A DNA stretch of 64,000 nt from Eisenibacter elegans DSM 3317 (GCF_000430505.1 NZ_AUMD01000011.1:598020-662019), one strand, 5' to 3'. Shown: positions 8,013-17,105, counted from the stretch's first letter. The notes: generated from the sequence alone by a model not told the origin. Translations and numbers: made by a program.

Positions 8013-9137
8013 TTATTTGGTGAAATTGGTCTTAAACCAACGATTCCATCGAATTCGTTTGGAGAGGGGCTTGTTGTAAGCCATTGACAACCAAACGACC
8101 GCTGCTTTGCCAATAATATGGTCATGGGGCACAAAGCCCCAGAAGCGAGAGTCGAGAGAGTTGTGGCGGTTGTCCCCCATCATAAAATAATAGTCTTGTT
8201 TGAAGGTATATTGTTTGACGGGAGCGCCATCGATGAGCAATTGATTGTTTTCGATGCTTACTTTCCGGTGGTTTTCATACTTTTGAATCACCTCTCCATA
8301 GAGGGCAAGGTTCTTGGCGTTGATCTCGATTTGCATTCCTTTCTTGGGCAAGACCAAGGGGCCGAAGTTGTCTTTATTCCAAGCAAAGTCAGGGTGATGA
8401 GGATATACTGACGCATCATAGTTGTCGGGTTTTTGGATGTTTTTGACCACACGAACCACATTGCCCACATTTTTGAGCTGCTCGGCAGTAGCTTCGCTGA
8501 TGTGCATCAGATAGCCTTCTTGGTCGCCGTCAATAAACTTGCTGTATTCGGTAATGTTGTACTTATCAAAAAAGAGCTCATTGATATTGCCCTTGGTATA
8601 AACAAGATACAAGAATTGCAAATGTTGGGGGTTTTCTTGGGCTTTGCCGTTGATAAACACTTGAGTATCTTTAATTTGCAGGGTATCACCAGCTACCGCC
8701 ACACAGCGTTTGATGTAGTTGATTTTGAGGTCAGTAGGGTGGCCCAACGAGTCGGCGGGGAAGTTAAAAACAACTTCGTGTCCTTTTTTGACACTGCTAA
8801 TGCCCGGTAGGCGATACATAGGCAACTGAATCCAGGTGAGGTAAGAGGGGATACCGGTTCCCCAAAACTGGTGGTCGGTCAGGGGGAAGTGGAGCAAAGT
8901 CTGTGGGGTGCGCGCACCATAATGGTATTTGCTCACAAACAAAAAGTCGCCCACCAACAGCGAGCCTTCCATAGAAGAGGTTGGGATGGTGTAGGCTGTC
9001 AGTAGTAGCCAGCGGATCAATGTAGCAAAAAAGACTGCCGCAATGATGGATTTACCCCATTCTTTGGCCGATTGTTGCCAAGTTTTTGGTGTTTCGGGGG
9101 CTTTTTCAGCAGCGTCCTTGTTTTTTTTCTTAAACAT
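8013..9137 (-). CDS. lepB: Signal peptidase I (family S26)
   Basis: Membrane-bound serine peptidase that removes signal peptides from Sec-exported proteins. From ATG 9137 the protein has 374 residues: a charged N-terminus (MFKKKNKD), one membrane helix (about 28-47), then the catalytic Ser box IPTSSMEGSL (nucleophile Ser55), the Lys box YIKRCVAVAGD (general base Lys143) and near the C-terminus GDNRHNSLDSRFWG. Between the Lys box and the last box there is a long insertion (about 155-310), usual for Bacteroidota enzymes and the reason for the size. The in-frame codon at 9224 would add 29 polar residues before the anchor and is less likely. A minus-strand TATTTTTG box at 9303-9310 could serve as promoter. 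Confidence 0.95.
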   Translation of the reverse strand: MFKKKNKDAAEKAPETPKTWQQSAKEWGKSIIAAVFFATLIRWLLLTAYTIPTSSMEGSLLVGDFLFVSKYHYGARTPQTLLHFPLTDHQFWGTGIPSYLTWIQLPMYRLPGISSVKKGHEVVFNFPADSLGHPTDLKINYIKRCVAVAGDTLQIKDTQVFINGKAQENPQHLQFLYLVYTKGNINELFFDKYNITEYSKFIDGDQEGYLMHISEATAEQLKNVGNVVRVVKNIQKPDNYDASVYPHHPDFAWNKDNFGPLVLPKKGMQIEINAKNLALYGEVIQKYENHRKVSIENNQLLIDGAPVKQYTFKQDYYFMMGDNRHNSLDSRFWGFVPHDHIIGKAAVVWLSMAYNKPLSKRIRWNRWFKTNFTK

Positions 9138-9302
9138 AACAAGCTCTAATAAGGTGAAAGGCACAGGCCTTTGGTTAGGAGGGGAGTGATAATGTATAGT
9201 GTTGTTGTGAGGGCGACCAACCAAGGTATTTTTGCGTTTGGGTGTACAGCAAGGCTGTAGATTCCTTCGGCAGGTACTTCATTACAACAAATAGGTAGGG
9301 TA

Positions 9303-9335
9303 CAAAAATAGTGAATCTGCTAGGAAAGCTTGCAA
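9303..9335 (-). promoter_or_regulatory. Possible lepB promoter
   Basis: Minus strand: TTG at 9335-9333, 22-base spacer, TATTTTTG at 9310-9303. The spacer is two to three bases longer than in the best promoters here. It would give a leader of about 160 bases. The remaining gap to the divergent M23 gene (9138-9492) shows no coding sequence. Confidence 0.4.
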
Positions 9336-9446
9336 TGGATTGTTTTTTTTTCGGCAGTCGGGGTTAGCCTCAGGTAAAAACACTAAAAATATACTATTTT
9401 AGGTACATTGGTCTAGGCTAGTACTACGTTTGTGATTAAGATTTTC

Positions 9447-9454
9447 TATTTTTG
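9447..9454 (+). promoter_or_regulatory. Putative -7 box of the M23 peptidase gene
   Basis: TATTTTTG followed by CAC, 38 bases before the start codon at 9493. No TTG at the standard distance; the nearest is 14 bases upstream. Confidence 0.4.
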
Positions 9455-9492
9455 CACACCACACCTGAGACGAGTGTGCTAATTTTTGTGAT

Positions 9493-10599
9493 ATGAGGTT
9501 TTTACAGATTATTCTGGTTAGTTTTTGGCTTTTCGGCAGTTGTTTGGGCAACAGCTCAGGGCTTTATGCCCAAGGCTCAGAGCCAGAGAAAAAGGGGGAA
9601 AACAAAAGATTTGATGGCCAACAGAAAATCATTATCCCCGCGCAAACACGCGACACGCTGCGCAGAGGTGCTGAAAATAATACCAAACTCAGCCCCGAAG
9701 AGTCGGCTCAGCAGTTGCTCGATGCGGTCGATATGGGCTATGAGTCTCAAGACGATTTGCGCAAGGCCTATGAGTCCTTTCAATTATACAAAACCACGGC
9801 CTTGGTACGAGAAGATACCAACAGCATTCGACATTTTGAAAACCAAGTAGTGGCGGTCTCAAGGGAGATGAAAATTGACTGTGTATGGGTAAAGCTAGAG
9901 GATTATTACCAAATATGGGATGCGACCTACATCAACCCCTATCAGCGCAGCGCGGCTAGCTTCAACCAGTCAAAAGAAATACAGTTATTTGATGGAGAAA
10001 AAGGCCTGCTTTGGGCATCTCCTCTAGAAAAGACTTTCATTACCTCTGGTTTTGGCCCACGCTGGGGGCACTTTCACGGAGGGATAGATTTACAACTCAA
10101 TGTCGGCACCCCTATTTATGCGGCTTTTGACGGAATTGTACGTATTTCTACCTTCAACAGGGGGTATGGCAATTATGTGGTACTGAGGCACTATAACGGC
10201 CTCGAAACACTCTATGGCCATATGAGCGCTCTCAAAGTCCGCTCCGGCCAAGAGGTCAAAGCGGGGCAATTGATAGGGCTTGGAGGGAGTACAGGCTGGA
10301 GTACCGGGCCTCACCTACACTTCGAGACACTCTATGCAGGGCATACCTTCAACCCACTGGAGATTTATAATATCAATCAACGCTTTCAACTACGCTCGGA
10401 CAAGTTTGTCCTCCTTCCACAACATTTTGCGCATTTGGGCAATAAAATGCGCCTGACGCTTTACCACCAAGTAGTGCCGGGGGAAACGCTCCAGACTATC
10501 AGCCACAAATACAATGTACCGGTTACGGTATTGGCACAAATCAACCAACTGACTACCTCTACCACGCTGAGAGTAGGGCAACGCCTGCGCATCCGCTAA
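9493..10599 (+). CDS. M23 family metallopeptidase with C-terminal LysM domain
   Basis: Exported peptidoglycan hydrolase or activator. The N-terminus (MRFLQIILVSFWLFGSCLG ... LYAQ) is a signal peptide; FGSC could also act as a lipobox, making it a lipoprotein anchored at Cys. The LytM/M23 domain covers about residues 175-290 with the zinc and catalytic motifs HFHGGID (about 194-200, typically HxxxD) and HLHFE (about 274-278), plus GYGNYVVLRH and LYGHMS, so the site appears complete. Residues 325-368 are a LysM domain (VVPGETLQTISHKYNVP ... LRVGQRLRIR) that binds peptidoglycan. It is followed by a strong hairpin at 10633-10668. Divergent from lepB. Confidence 0.92.
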   Translation: MRFLQIILVSFWLFGSCLGNSSGLYAQGSEPEKKGENKRFDGQQKIIIPAQTRDTLRRGAENNTKLSPEESAQQLLDAVDMGYESQDDLRKAYESFQLYKTTALVREDTNSIRHFENQVVAVSREMKIDCVWVKLEDYYQIWDATYINPYQRSAASFNQSKEIQLFDGEKGLLWASPLEKTFITSGFGPRWGHFHGGIDLQLNVGTPIYAAFDGIVRISTFNRGYGNYVVLRHYNGLETLYGHMSALKVRSGQEVKAGQLIGLGGSTGWSTGPHLHFETLYAGHTFNPLEIYNINQRFQLRSDKFVLLPQHFAHLGNKMRLTLYHQVVPGETLQTISHKYNVPVTVLAQINQLTTSTTLRVGQRLRIR

Positions 10600-10632
10600 T
10601 GGCCATATAGAGGGAATTAAGGACTAATTTTC

Positions 10633-10668
10633 AAATCCTCCAAAGTCTGGGAAGACCTTGGAGGATTT
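10633..10668. terminator. Strong bidirectional hairpin after the M23 gene
   Basis: Sixteen-base arms AAATCCTCCAAAGTCT and AGACCTTGGAGGATTT with one mismatch and loop GGGA. A and T tracts at both ends allow termination from the left (M23 gene) and from the right (decayed gene). Confidence 0.75.
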
Positions 10669-10685
10669 TGTGTTATTACGGCTTA

Positions 10686-11460
10686 GTGTATGTAGCGTTC
10701 ACAGTAGCAGGGACGGTTTTTTTGCCCGCCGGAGGCCGTAATGGTAGCGCTGAGGCTCGAAGCATTGACAGTTACTTGTTGCCAAACGCCGCCGTGCTCT
10801 TGTTTGCTGAGCGTCAGCGTACGGGCTTCGGCATTGGCTGACTAGCTACTGGTATCGGTACTACCTCCGGGTAGGGTTACGGTATAGCTGTTGTCGGGGG
10901 CGTAGCTCAAGGCGCTGAACGACAAAGCTGCTGCGCACATCACTACCGCTTTGGGCAGCGCTCCTTACCGTGAAGATTTGATTGGTACTAGCAATAGGGG
11001 AGCTGATATTGGTTTGGGTGATTGAAAACTGATTGGCATTGGCTCCGCTCAAATGAAGCTGCCCGCAGCACCAGAGAGAACCAAGTCAGCAGCTCCGGTA
11101 CTTTGTAAGAGGAAGTCGTGGGAAGAGATAGCCCCCACCGCAGTATTTCCAAAAGTAAAAGTACCCCCAGAAGCTATAGTAGCGAAATTCTGCTGGATGT
11201 TCATCTGAGGGAATTTGAGCACCGTCAAGTTGAACACAAAATCGTTGTTGCCATAGCGCAAGCACAAGTGCCCATTGACAAAGGCGGGCAGCCCCAAATA
11301 ACGCATGCCATTGCCTGTAGGCTGTGGTAGGATACTCAGGCTATTGCCGTCATATTTGGCCAGACTGCCGGTACCGTTTTTGCTAATTGTACACTGCCAC
11401 TATGCCACACAAAAAAAGCCCCACCAACAGTGATGTTGATAAGGCCGATAGGGCAGGCTA
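10686..11460 (-). pseudogene. Decayed secreted protein with choice-of-anchor-D-like domain
   Basis: Minus-strand reading gives clear protein-like pieces in changing frames. From about 11380 down: SKNGTGSLAKYDGNSLSIL and MRYLGLPAFVNG, on to FGNTAVGAISSHDFLLQSTG, the pattern of choice-of-anchor D (ASH-like) domains. At about 11052 a one-base loss breaks the frame: GAAGSFI hits a stop, and the next frame resumes as LSGANANQFSITQTNI. Near 10950 the frame shifts again to ALSFSALSYAPDNSYTVT, followed by an in-frame TAG at about 10843, then SANAEARTLTLSK down to about 10686. A further shift lies near 11385, in a CAAAAAC run, upstream of which ITVGGAFFVWHSG is readable. At least three shifts and a stop make real decay more likely than sequencing error. 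Original N-terminus and sorting domain are gone. Confidence 0.65.
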
Positions 11461-11488
11461 TTTTGTGGGACAATAGTTCGCCCGAAAA

Positions 11489-12205
11489 CTATTGCCGCAA
11501 TAATACTGCTTTGGTAATACCCCGTAGGTCGGTATCCATTTCGTAGTAAATTTTGAAGGCATTGTCTATGCGGTCAGCATCGGTAATATTGGGAAAGCGG
11601 ACATAGCTTGTGCCCTCGCCCGGAGGCCACGCTGCTGAGGAAATCTCAAATTGCACCTTGCCTTGGCTTACAGCAATCTTGGTGATATTAAGTGTATTGG
11701 TATTGCCACTGGTGAGCCTAGCCGCGACAAAAGTCCCCCTTTCGATGATGCCGGTGTTGGGGTTGAGCCTCGCAACGAGGCTGACCTTAGGCCCGCCACC
11801 CGATCCATAACTATTGTTATACACCCCCTGAAAGGCGTTGCTAGCCACTTGGCGGCGTTGGATAGCGCCGGCATCATTGCTACCCCCATCGACTGTAAAG
11901 ACTACCCAAGGGTTTTGGGCTTCATCAAGGGTAACGAGCACTGCTCGTCCGTCTACTGGTGTATTTTCATAGACCAAGCGCCACTGCTCTTGACCTTGGG
12001 CATTTACTTTGCGCACAAAAGGATTCTGGTTGATACTCGTTGCTTGGTCAAAGCCGACCGTATAGACATTTCCTTGCGCATCGGTTACGGTGTTGGTACT
12101 AGTGAGGTTGGCCGTATCGGGGGCAGGGTCTTCGTTGTTTTTCTTACGATTGCAGGCTGTAGAGGCCACTAAAAGCATAAGGCAGAAAGGGATGAGATAT
12201 TTCAT
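11489..12205 (-). CDS. Putative lipoprotein
   Basis: From ATG 12205 the protein opens with MKYLIPFCLMLLVASTAC, a type II signal peptide with Cys18 as lipidation site; upstream codons in the same frame have no such function, so this start is preferred. The mature part (220 residues) is beta-rich, with segments such as VTDAQGNVYTVGFD and NPWVVFTVDGG that resemble SBBP-like or beta-propeller-like repeats in which an observed quantity is reported. No known family is recognised. It lies 70 bases downstream of the deacetylase gene on the same strand and immediately upstream of the decayed gene, with which it shares a reading frame beyond the stop codon. Confidence 0.75.
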   Translation of the reverse strand: MKYLIPFCLMLLVASTACNRKKNNEDPAPDTANLTSTNTVTDAQGNVYTVGFDQATSINQNPFVRKVNAQGQEQWRLVYENTPVDGRAVLVTLDEAQNPWVVFTVDGGSNDAGAIQRRQVASNAFQGVYNNSYGSGGGPKVSLVARLNPNTGIIERGTFVAARLTSGNTNTLNITKIAVSQGKVQFEISSAAWPPGEGTSYVRFPNITDADRIDNAFKIYYEMDTDLRGITKAVLLRQ

Positions 12206-12275
12206 ATAGTTCAGATTGGTAATACTGTACAGATATACTGTTTTTTTGCCACAAGGTTGTACCAATATGAGTGAT

Positions 12276-13178
12276 TCAAAAGAACAGCTCTTGTGCCAAT
12301 CGAAAGGTTTGGGTATGTGCATCGACAATGGTCGCCACACGCGGGGAGTATCCGCCGCCCATACTGACCACTACCGGCACGCGGTGCTGGCGGCAAGTGG
12401 CCAATACAAGTCGGTCTCTCTCGGCGCAGCCCTGCATGCTCAGGCCGAGCCTGCCGAGCTTGTCTGTCGCCAACACATCTACCCCAGCTTGGAAGAAGAC
12501 CATATCAGGCTGTACCTCGTCCATCAGGCGGGGTAAGGCTTCGCGCAGCAGGCCGAGGTAGTGCGCGTCGTCGGTATGGTCGGGCAGGCCAATGTCCCAG
12601 TCGGAGTGTTCCTTGCGCAGGGGGTAGTTGTGTTGGCCGTGCATACTGAAGGTAAATACCTCGGGGCGGTGGCCAAATATTTCGGCAGTACCATTACCTT
12701 GGTGTACGTCAAGATCGATGATAAGCGCCTGACGAATGCGCCCTTGGTCGAGCAAGGTCTGGGCTGCAATGGCCATATCGTTGAGGAGGCAGAAGCCCTC
12801 GGGGCGGTTGGTGAAGGCGTGGTGTGTACCGCCGGCAATATTCATCGCAATACCATATTGGAGCGCAAAGTGCGCACAGTCGAGCGTGCCTTGGGCAATG
12901 GTAATCTCACGCTGTATCAGTTCCTCAGAAAGCGGAAAACCCGAACGGCGCACATCGGCAGGGCTGAGGGTCTGATTGCGTAGGCGCTCCCAATAGTCGG
13001 GGAGGTGTACCCGCACAATATCGGCCTCGGGCAGAGGCTGGGGGCTGAAAAAATTAGCCTCGGTAGCCAGCCCTTCATAGCGTAGCTGCTCGGGGAGCAA
13101 CTGGTACTTCTCCATCGGAAAGCGATGCTTAGGAGGCAAGGGTAAGACATAACAGGGGTTCCAAGCAATTTTGAGCAT
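12276..13178 (-). CDS. Histone deacetylase family (acetoin utilisation/acetylpolyamine hydrolase-like) protein
   Basis: Zinc-dependent deacetylase fold, 300 residues. Active-site signatures are GGTHHAFTNRPEGFCLLND (His119-His120 pair, then the C/N-D motif), IIDLDVHQGNGT with zinc ligands Asp155 and His159 (Asp157 structural), and a third Asp in FQAGVDVLATDKLG. All catalytic residues expected of class II-like bacterial enzymes are present. Bacterial relatives remove acetyl groups from polyamines, acetoin-pathway enzymes or other small molecules; the true substrate is unknown. It lies 35 bases downstream of bioA on the same strand, so the two may be co-transcribed, but no metabolic link is evident. 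Confidence 0.9.
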   Translation of the reverse strand: MLKIAWNPCYVLPLPPKHRFPMEKYQLLPEQLRYEGLATEANFFSPQPLPEADIVRVHLPDYWERLRNQTLSPADVRRSGFPLSEELIQREITIAQGTLDCAHFALQYGIAMNIAGGTHHAFTNRPEGFCLLNDMAIAAQTLLDQGRIRQALIIDLDVHQGNGTAEIFGHRPEVFTFSMHGQHNYPLRKEHSDWDIGLPDHTDDAHYLGLLREALPRLMDEVQPDMVFFQAGVDVLATDKLGRLGLSMQGCAERDRLVLATCRQHRVPVVVSMGGGYSPRVATIVDAHTQTFRLAQELFF

Positions 13179-13213
13179 AACTAACAAACCAGTCAGTGGG
13201 TATAAATGTTGGT

Positions 13214-14545
13214 CTAAGCTCCAAAGCGTTCGTCCAAAAGCTGTCCAATCACGCGATAGATGCGCTCCAGCTCTTCGTTGGTGATGATATAAGGCGGCAA
13301 TACATACAGCACATTGCCCAAGGGGCGCAGCAAAATATCTTTGCTCAGGAAATAATCATAGAGCCAGCTGCGCGCCTCATTAAAGTAGGAGGTTTCGCGG
13401 TCGGTATCGATTTCGAGCGCCACAATGGTACCAAAGTGCCGTGCTTGACGAATGGCAGGGTGTTGGCGCATAGTTTGGGCAAAGGCAGCCTGTTTGGCAC
13501 TGATGCGTTCGATATCGCGTTGGCAGTTGGCCGTAAGCAACAGGTCAAGGCTGGCATTGGCCGCCGCACAGGCCAGCGGGTTGGCGGTGAAGGAGTGTCC
13601 GTGGAAGAAAGTCTTGGCCAGCTCCGCAGCTTTGAAAGCCTCAAAAATGCGGCCAGTACAACTCGTTACGCCTAGTGCCAAAGTACCGCCTGTCAGGCCT
13701 TTGGAAAGACAGAGGATATCTGGCTTGAGCGTACAATATTCGGAGGCAAATAGCTTTCCGGTTCGCCCAAAACCAGTCATTACCTCGTCGGCAATGGTGA
13801 TGATATCGTAGCGGGCGGCAATCCCCAGTAGTTTATCCAGAATCTCAGGGCTATACATCCGCATTCCCGAAGCTCCTTGGATGAGCGGCTCATAAATAAA
13901 AGCCCCCACCTCGCCAGTGGCTGCAAGGGTTTCAAACTCAGCAATTACCTGAGCAGCACGGGCACAATCTTGGTGGTGTGTTTGGCTAGCGCCGCAGCAG
14001 GGGCTTTGACTACAGGTAGGGAAGGGGAGGTGGTATACCTCAAAAAGATAGGGGTCAAAAGGAGCCGAAAAAGGGCTACGGTCGCCGACCGACATTGCGC
14101 CGAAGGTATCGCCGTGGTAGCCTCCGTCTAGCGCTACAATGCGCGGCTTGCGGATGCCTTGGTTGTGCCAATATTGAAAAGCCATCTTGATGCCTACTTC
14201 ACAGGCCGTACTACCATTGTCGGAGTAGAAAATTTTCTCCTGATTATCAGGCAAAATCGCCAACAGGCGCTCGGCCAAGGTTACGGCAGGCTCGTGTGTA
14301 AAGCCCGCAAAGATGACGTGCTCCAGCTTGAGCGCTTGTGTCGCGAGGCTCTGAGCGATATGGGGGTGGCTGTGCCCGTGTAGATTGACCCACCACGAGC
14401 TAATGGCATCCAGAATCTCACGCCCTTCGGCAGTGTAGAGATATACCCCTTGGGCATGGCTGAGCGGAATGACCTTGCTCACCTCGGTATAGGGGGTAAA
14501 AGGGTGCCAGATGTATTGTTGGTCTTTGTGCGCGAGTGAGTCCAT
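13214..14545 (-). CDS. bioA: Adenosylmethionine--8-amino-7-oxononanoate aminotransferase
   Basis: PLP-dependent aminotransferase of biotin synthesis: it converts 7-keto-8-aminopelargonate to 7,8-diaminopelargonate with S-adenosylmethionine as amino donor. BioA-specific marks are IWHPFTPYTE near the N-terminus, ISSWWVNLHGHSHP (about 45-58) and PLIQGASGMRMYSPEIL. The PLP pocket has DEVMTGFGRTG and the lysine in LSKGLTGGTLALG, followed by FHGHSFTANPLACAAA. Length (443 residues from 14545) is usual. The ATG at 14560 five codons upstream is equally usable. No other biotin genes are adjacent, so the pathway is scattered in this genome. Position: between purA and the deacetylase gene, same strand. 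Confidence 0.95.
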   Translation of the reverse strand: MDSLAHKDQQYIWHPFTPYTEVSKVIPLSHAQGVYLYTAEGREILDAISSWWVNLHGHSHPHIAQSLATQALKLEHVIFAGFTHEPAVTLAERLLAILPDNQEKIFYSDNGSTACEVGIKMAFQYWHNQGIRKPRIVALDGGYHGDTFGAMSVGDRSPFSAPFDPYLFEVYHLPFPTCSQSPCCGASQTHHQDCARAAQVIAEFETLAATGEVGAFIYEPLIQGASGMRMYSPEILDKLLGIAARYDIITIADEVMTGFGRTGKLFASEYCTLKPDILCLSKGLTGGTLALGVTSCTGRIFEAFKAAELAKTFFHGHSFTANPLACAAANASLDLLLTANCQRDIERISAKQAAFAQTMRQHPAIRQARHFGTIVALEIDTDRETSYFNEARSWLYDYFLSKDILLRPLGNVLYVLPPYIITNEELERIYRVIGQLLDERFGA

Positions 14546-14640
14546 CAGTTTTGATACCAAGAGTTATTTGATTGGAGGATTTACTCGATTAGATTGATAA
14601 TAGGCTTGTGTGAGACTAAAAGGAGAGCTTGAGTCAACCT

Positions 14641-14664
14641 AACCCACGGCGAACACCGTGGGTT
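14641..14664 (-). terminator. Hairpin downstream of purA
   Basis: AACCCACGG, loop CGAACA, CCGTGGGTT: a perfect nine-base stem 36 bases beyond the purA stop. There is no long T tract. It directly abuts a copy of a dispersed repeat motif (14661-14691). Confidence 0.55.
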
Positions 14665-14691
14665 TCGAAAATATCCAGTAGCGTGTGTATG
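14661..14691 (+). repeat. Dispersed motif GGTTTC(G/A)AAAATATCCAGTAG
   Basis: Reads GGTTTCGAAAATATCCAGTA then GCGTGTGTATGG. Nearly the same words occur at 36172-36196 (GGTTTCAAAATATCCAGTAG) and, on the other strand, at 43696-43716 inside a larger dispersed repeat copy. Confidence 0.5.
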
Positions 14692-14700
14692 GTGTAAGCC

Positions 14701-15975
14701 TTAGCGCTTGATGGTTTGGGTACGGTCAGGGCCAATAGATACCAAGGTAATCGGTACACCTACGGCAGCCTCGATAAAGGCGATATACTGGCAGAGCGCC
14801 TCGGGTAGTTGGTCAAACTGACGGAAGGCCTCTAGGTCGCAGTTCCAGCCTTCGAGAGTTTGGTAGACAGGCGTAACATCTGTTTGGAGCATATCAAAAG
14901 GCACTTGCTCGGTGAGGCTGCCATCGGGGAGGCGGTAGTGAGTGCAGACTTGTATTTGCTCAAAGCTATTGAGTACGTCGGCCTTCATCATATAGAGTTG
15001 GGTAACGCCATTGAGCATGACAGCGTATTTGAGCGCCGGTAGGTCGAGCCATCCGCAGCGGCGCTCGCGCCCGGTAGTAGCGCCAAACTCACGCCCGATG
15101 GCACGGATTTGAGCGCCGGTGTCGTTGTCTTGCTCAGTCGGGAAGGGGCCGCTGCCCACACGGGTACAGTAGGCCTTGAAAATCCCCAATACTTCGCCCA
15201 CGTGTTTGGGAGCAAGGCCGAGACCGGCAAAAGCACCCATAGCCGTGGTGTTGGAACTAGTAACGAAGGGGTAAGACCCAAAGTCCACATCGAGCAGGGT
15301 ACCTTGTGCGCCTTCGGCCAAGATTGTCTTTCCTTGCTGAAGCGCATCGTTGAGGAGATACTCAGTATCGGCCAAGTTGAGACTGCGCAAAGCTTCGATG
15401 CCCTTCCAGAAGGCCTCTTCTTGGGCACTGAGGTCTTGGCAGTCAAAAGCCAAGTTTTTGATAATTTGGAGATGCAGTGTTTTGAGCTTCTGATAACGTT
15501 GCTCAAAATCAGGGCTTAGAATGTCGCCCACGCGAAGGCCTTGGCGGCCTATTTTATCTTGATAAGTAGGGCCTATGCCGCGCAAAGTCGATCCTATTTT
15601 GGATGCCCCCTTGGCCTGCTCTTGAGCCGCATCGAGGTATTTGTGGGTAGGGAGAATAAGGTGCGCCTTTTTGGAGATAAAGAGGTTGGCACGGACATCA
15701 ATCCCAAACTTCTCGACCAGCGCATCAAGCTCTTTCTTGAAAACCACTGGGTCGAGCACGACACCATTGCCGACAATGTTTTGGATTTCGGTGCGGAAAA
15801 TGCCCGAAGGCACTTGGTGGAGGACGTGTTTGATGCCATCAAACTCTAGGGTGTGCCCAGCGTTGGGGCCGCCCTGAAAGCGCGCCACCACTTGGTATTG
15901 GGGTGCCAGAAAGTCTACGATTTTGCCCTTGCCCTCGTCGCCCCATTGTAGACCGAGTAATATATCGACTGCCAT
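14701..15975 (-). CDS. purA: Adenylosuccinate synthetase
   Basis: Catalyses the GTP-dependent joining of IMP and aspartate to adenylosuccinate, first committed step to AMP. All classic signatures are visible: LLGLQWGDEGKGKIVD at the N-terminus (P-loop and catalytic Asp13), GGPNAGHTL (about 36-44), GIGPTYQDKIGR, EGAQGTLLDVDFGSYPFVTS and TTGRERRCGWLDLP near residue 300. Length of 424 is standard. Upstream, 15977-16034 is rich in ATGAA/CTATGAA repeats. A hairpin follows the stop (14641-14664). Confidence 0.97.
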   Translation of the reverse strand: MAVDILLGLQWGDEGKGKIVDFLAPQYQVVARFQGGPNAGHTLEFDGIKHVLHQVPSGIFRTEIQNIVGNGVVLDPVVFKKELDALVEKFGIDVRANLFISKKAHLILPTHKYLDAAQEQAKGASKIGSTLRGIGPTYQDKIGRQGLRVGDILSPDFEQRYQKLKTLHLQIIKNLAFDCQDLSAQEEAFWKGIEALRSLNLADTEYLLNDALQQGKTILAEGAQGTLLDVDFGSYPFVTSSNTTAMGAFAGLGLAPKHVGEVLGIFKAYCTRVGSGPFPTEQDNDTGAQIRAIGREFGATTGRERRCGWLDLPALKYAVMLNGVTQLYMMKADVLNSFEQIQVCTHYRLPDGSLTEQVPFDMLQTDVTPVYQTLEGWNCDLEAFRQFDQLPEALCQYIAFIEAAVGVPITLVSIGPDRTQTIKR

Positions 15976-15976
15976 A

Positions 15977-16034
15977 AAATGAACTATGAACGATAGAATA
16001 TGAATGATGAACTATGAAGTGAAGTATGAATCAG
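15977..16034. repeat. Short degenerate ATGAA repeat in the purA leader
   Basis: The words ATGAACTATGAA occur twice (about 15979 and 16007) among further GAATATGAATG and GAAGTATGAATC units, covering the first 60 bases upstream of purA. Probably slippage-derived; no known control function. Confidence 0.5.
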
Positions 16035-16154
16035 ATAACCCCCCAACGAGTTGGTTGGAGGGTCGAAAAGCCTCAAAGGATGTAAAGATGGCACATAGTT
16101 TGGTAATAATCAAGCAATTTGACGACGGAATCTAACCCCACCCAAACCCCTCCG

Positions 16155-17105
16155 ATGAATATGTTACACCCTTTACGCACGTTGTGCCTTGTTTTTTGTT
16201 TTTGTAGTGCCGTACTGATGGCCCAAGAGTCCTCATTCAGTTTCGACCAGTTGGAGTACCCCTTCGACACCCGTCTGACCACCCTGAGTGACGGCCTCAA
16301 GCTCGCCTCTATCGAAAGTGGCAAGGGCAAACAAACCCTCGTCTTTATACACGGCTTGGGAAGCTACGCCAAAGCTTGGCAGCCCAACATGGCGGAGTTG
16401 CAGGCAAAATACCGCTGTATTGCCCTCGACCTGCCGGGCTATGGCAAGTCCGACAAGCCTGCCGAGCAGACCTATGACCTTCCCTATTACGTTGCCCAGA
16501 TTGCCGACTTTATCCGTATCCGCAAACTCAAGCAAGTAGTATTGGTAGGGCATTCGATGGGCGGGCAAATTGCCATGCTCACTGCCCTCACACACCCTGA
16601 CTTGGTGCGGCGCCTTGTTCTAGTCGCACCCGCAGGCTTGGAGCTTTTCAATGACAACGAAGCCCAAATGCTGACCGGATTTACCAAGCCCGAAGCCATT
16701 GCAGCCACCTCCGACGAACAAATTCTCGAAAACCTAAAACTCAATTTCGTTACCCTACCCGAGGCGGCTAAGTATATGCACCAAGACCGTGTAAAAATGA
16801 AGCAAGCCTCTGATTTTGCGCAATATGCCAAGGCTGTGTCGGACAATGTCCGTGGCATGCTTGAAGCTCCCGTCTATGAGCGCTTAGGCGAACTAAAACA
16901 GCCTACCTTACTGCTCTTTGGCAAACAAGACCGCCTTATCCCCAATGCTTTTTTGCATCCCAATCTCACCACCGAACAGGTAGCCCAAGAGGGAGCCAAA
17001 CGCATCCCCAATGCCACCCTCACGCTTATCGATGAGGCAGGACACTTTGTGGGCTTCGAAAAAGCCACCGCAGTCAATCAGGCCATACAAGCGTTTCTGA
17101 AATGA
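16155..17105 (+). CDS. Exported alpha/beta hydrolase
   Basis: Alpha/beta-hydrolase fold enzyme with an N-terminal signal peptide (MNMLHPLRTLCLVFCFCSAVLMAQ), so it likely works in the periplasm. ATG 16155 is chosen because it starts the signal peptide; the upstream in-frame ATG at 16119 adds 12 polar residues. Motifs: oxyanion region FIHGLGSYAKAW, nucleophile elbow GHSMGGQ (Ser about 134), acid in LLFGKQDRLIP, and catalytic His in DEAGHFVGFEKA, which closes the triad. The cap region has a long helical segment around 170-230. Substrate unknown; esterase, epoxide hydrolase or C-C hydrolase are all possible. Confidence 0.88.
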   Translation: MNMLHPLRTLCLVFCFCSAVLMAQESSFSFDQLEYPFDTRLTTLSDGLKLASIESGKGKQTLVFIHGLGSYAKAWQPNMAELQAKYRCIALDLPGYGKSDKPAEQTYDLPYYVAQIADFIRIRKLKQVVLVGHSMGGQIAMLTALTHPDLVRRLVLVAPAGLELFNDNEAQMLTGFTKPEAIAATSDEQILENLKLNFVTLPEAAKYMHQDRVKMKQASDFAQYAKAVSDNVRGMLEAPVYERLGELKQPTLLLFGKQDRLIPNAFLHPNLTTEQVAQEGAKRIPNATLTLIDEAGHFVGFEKATAVNQAIQAFLK

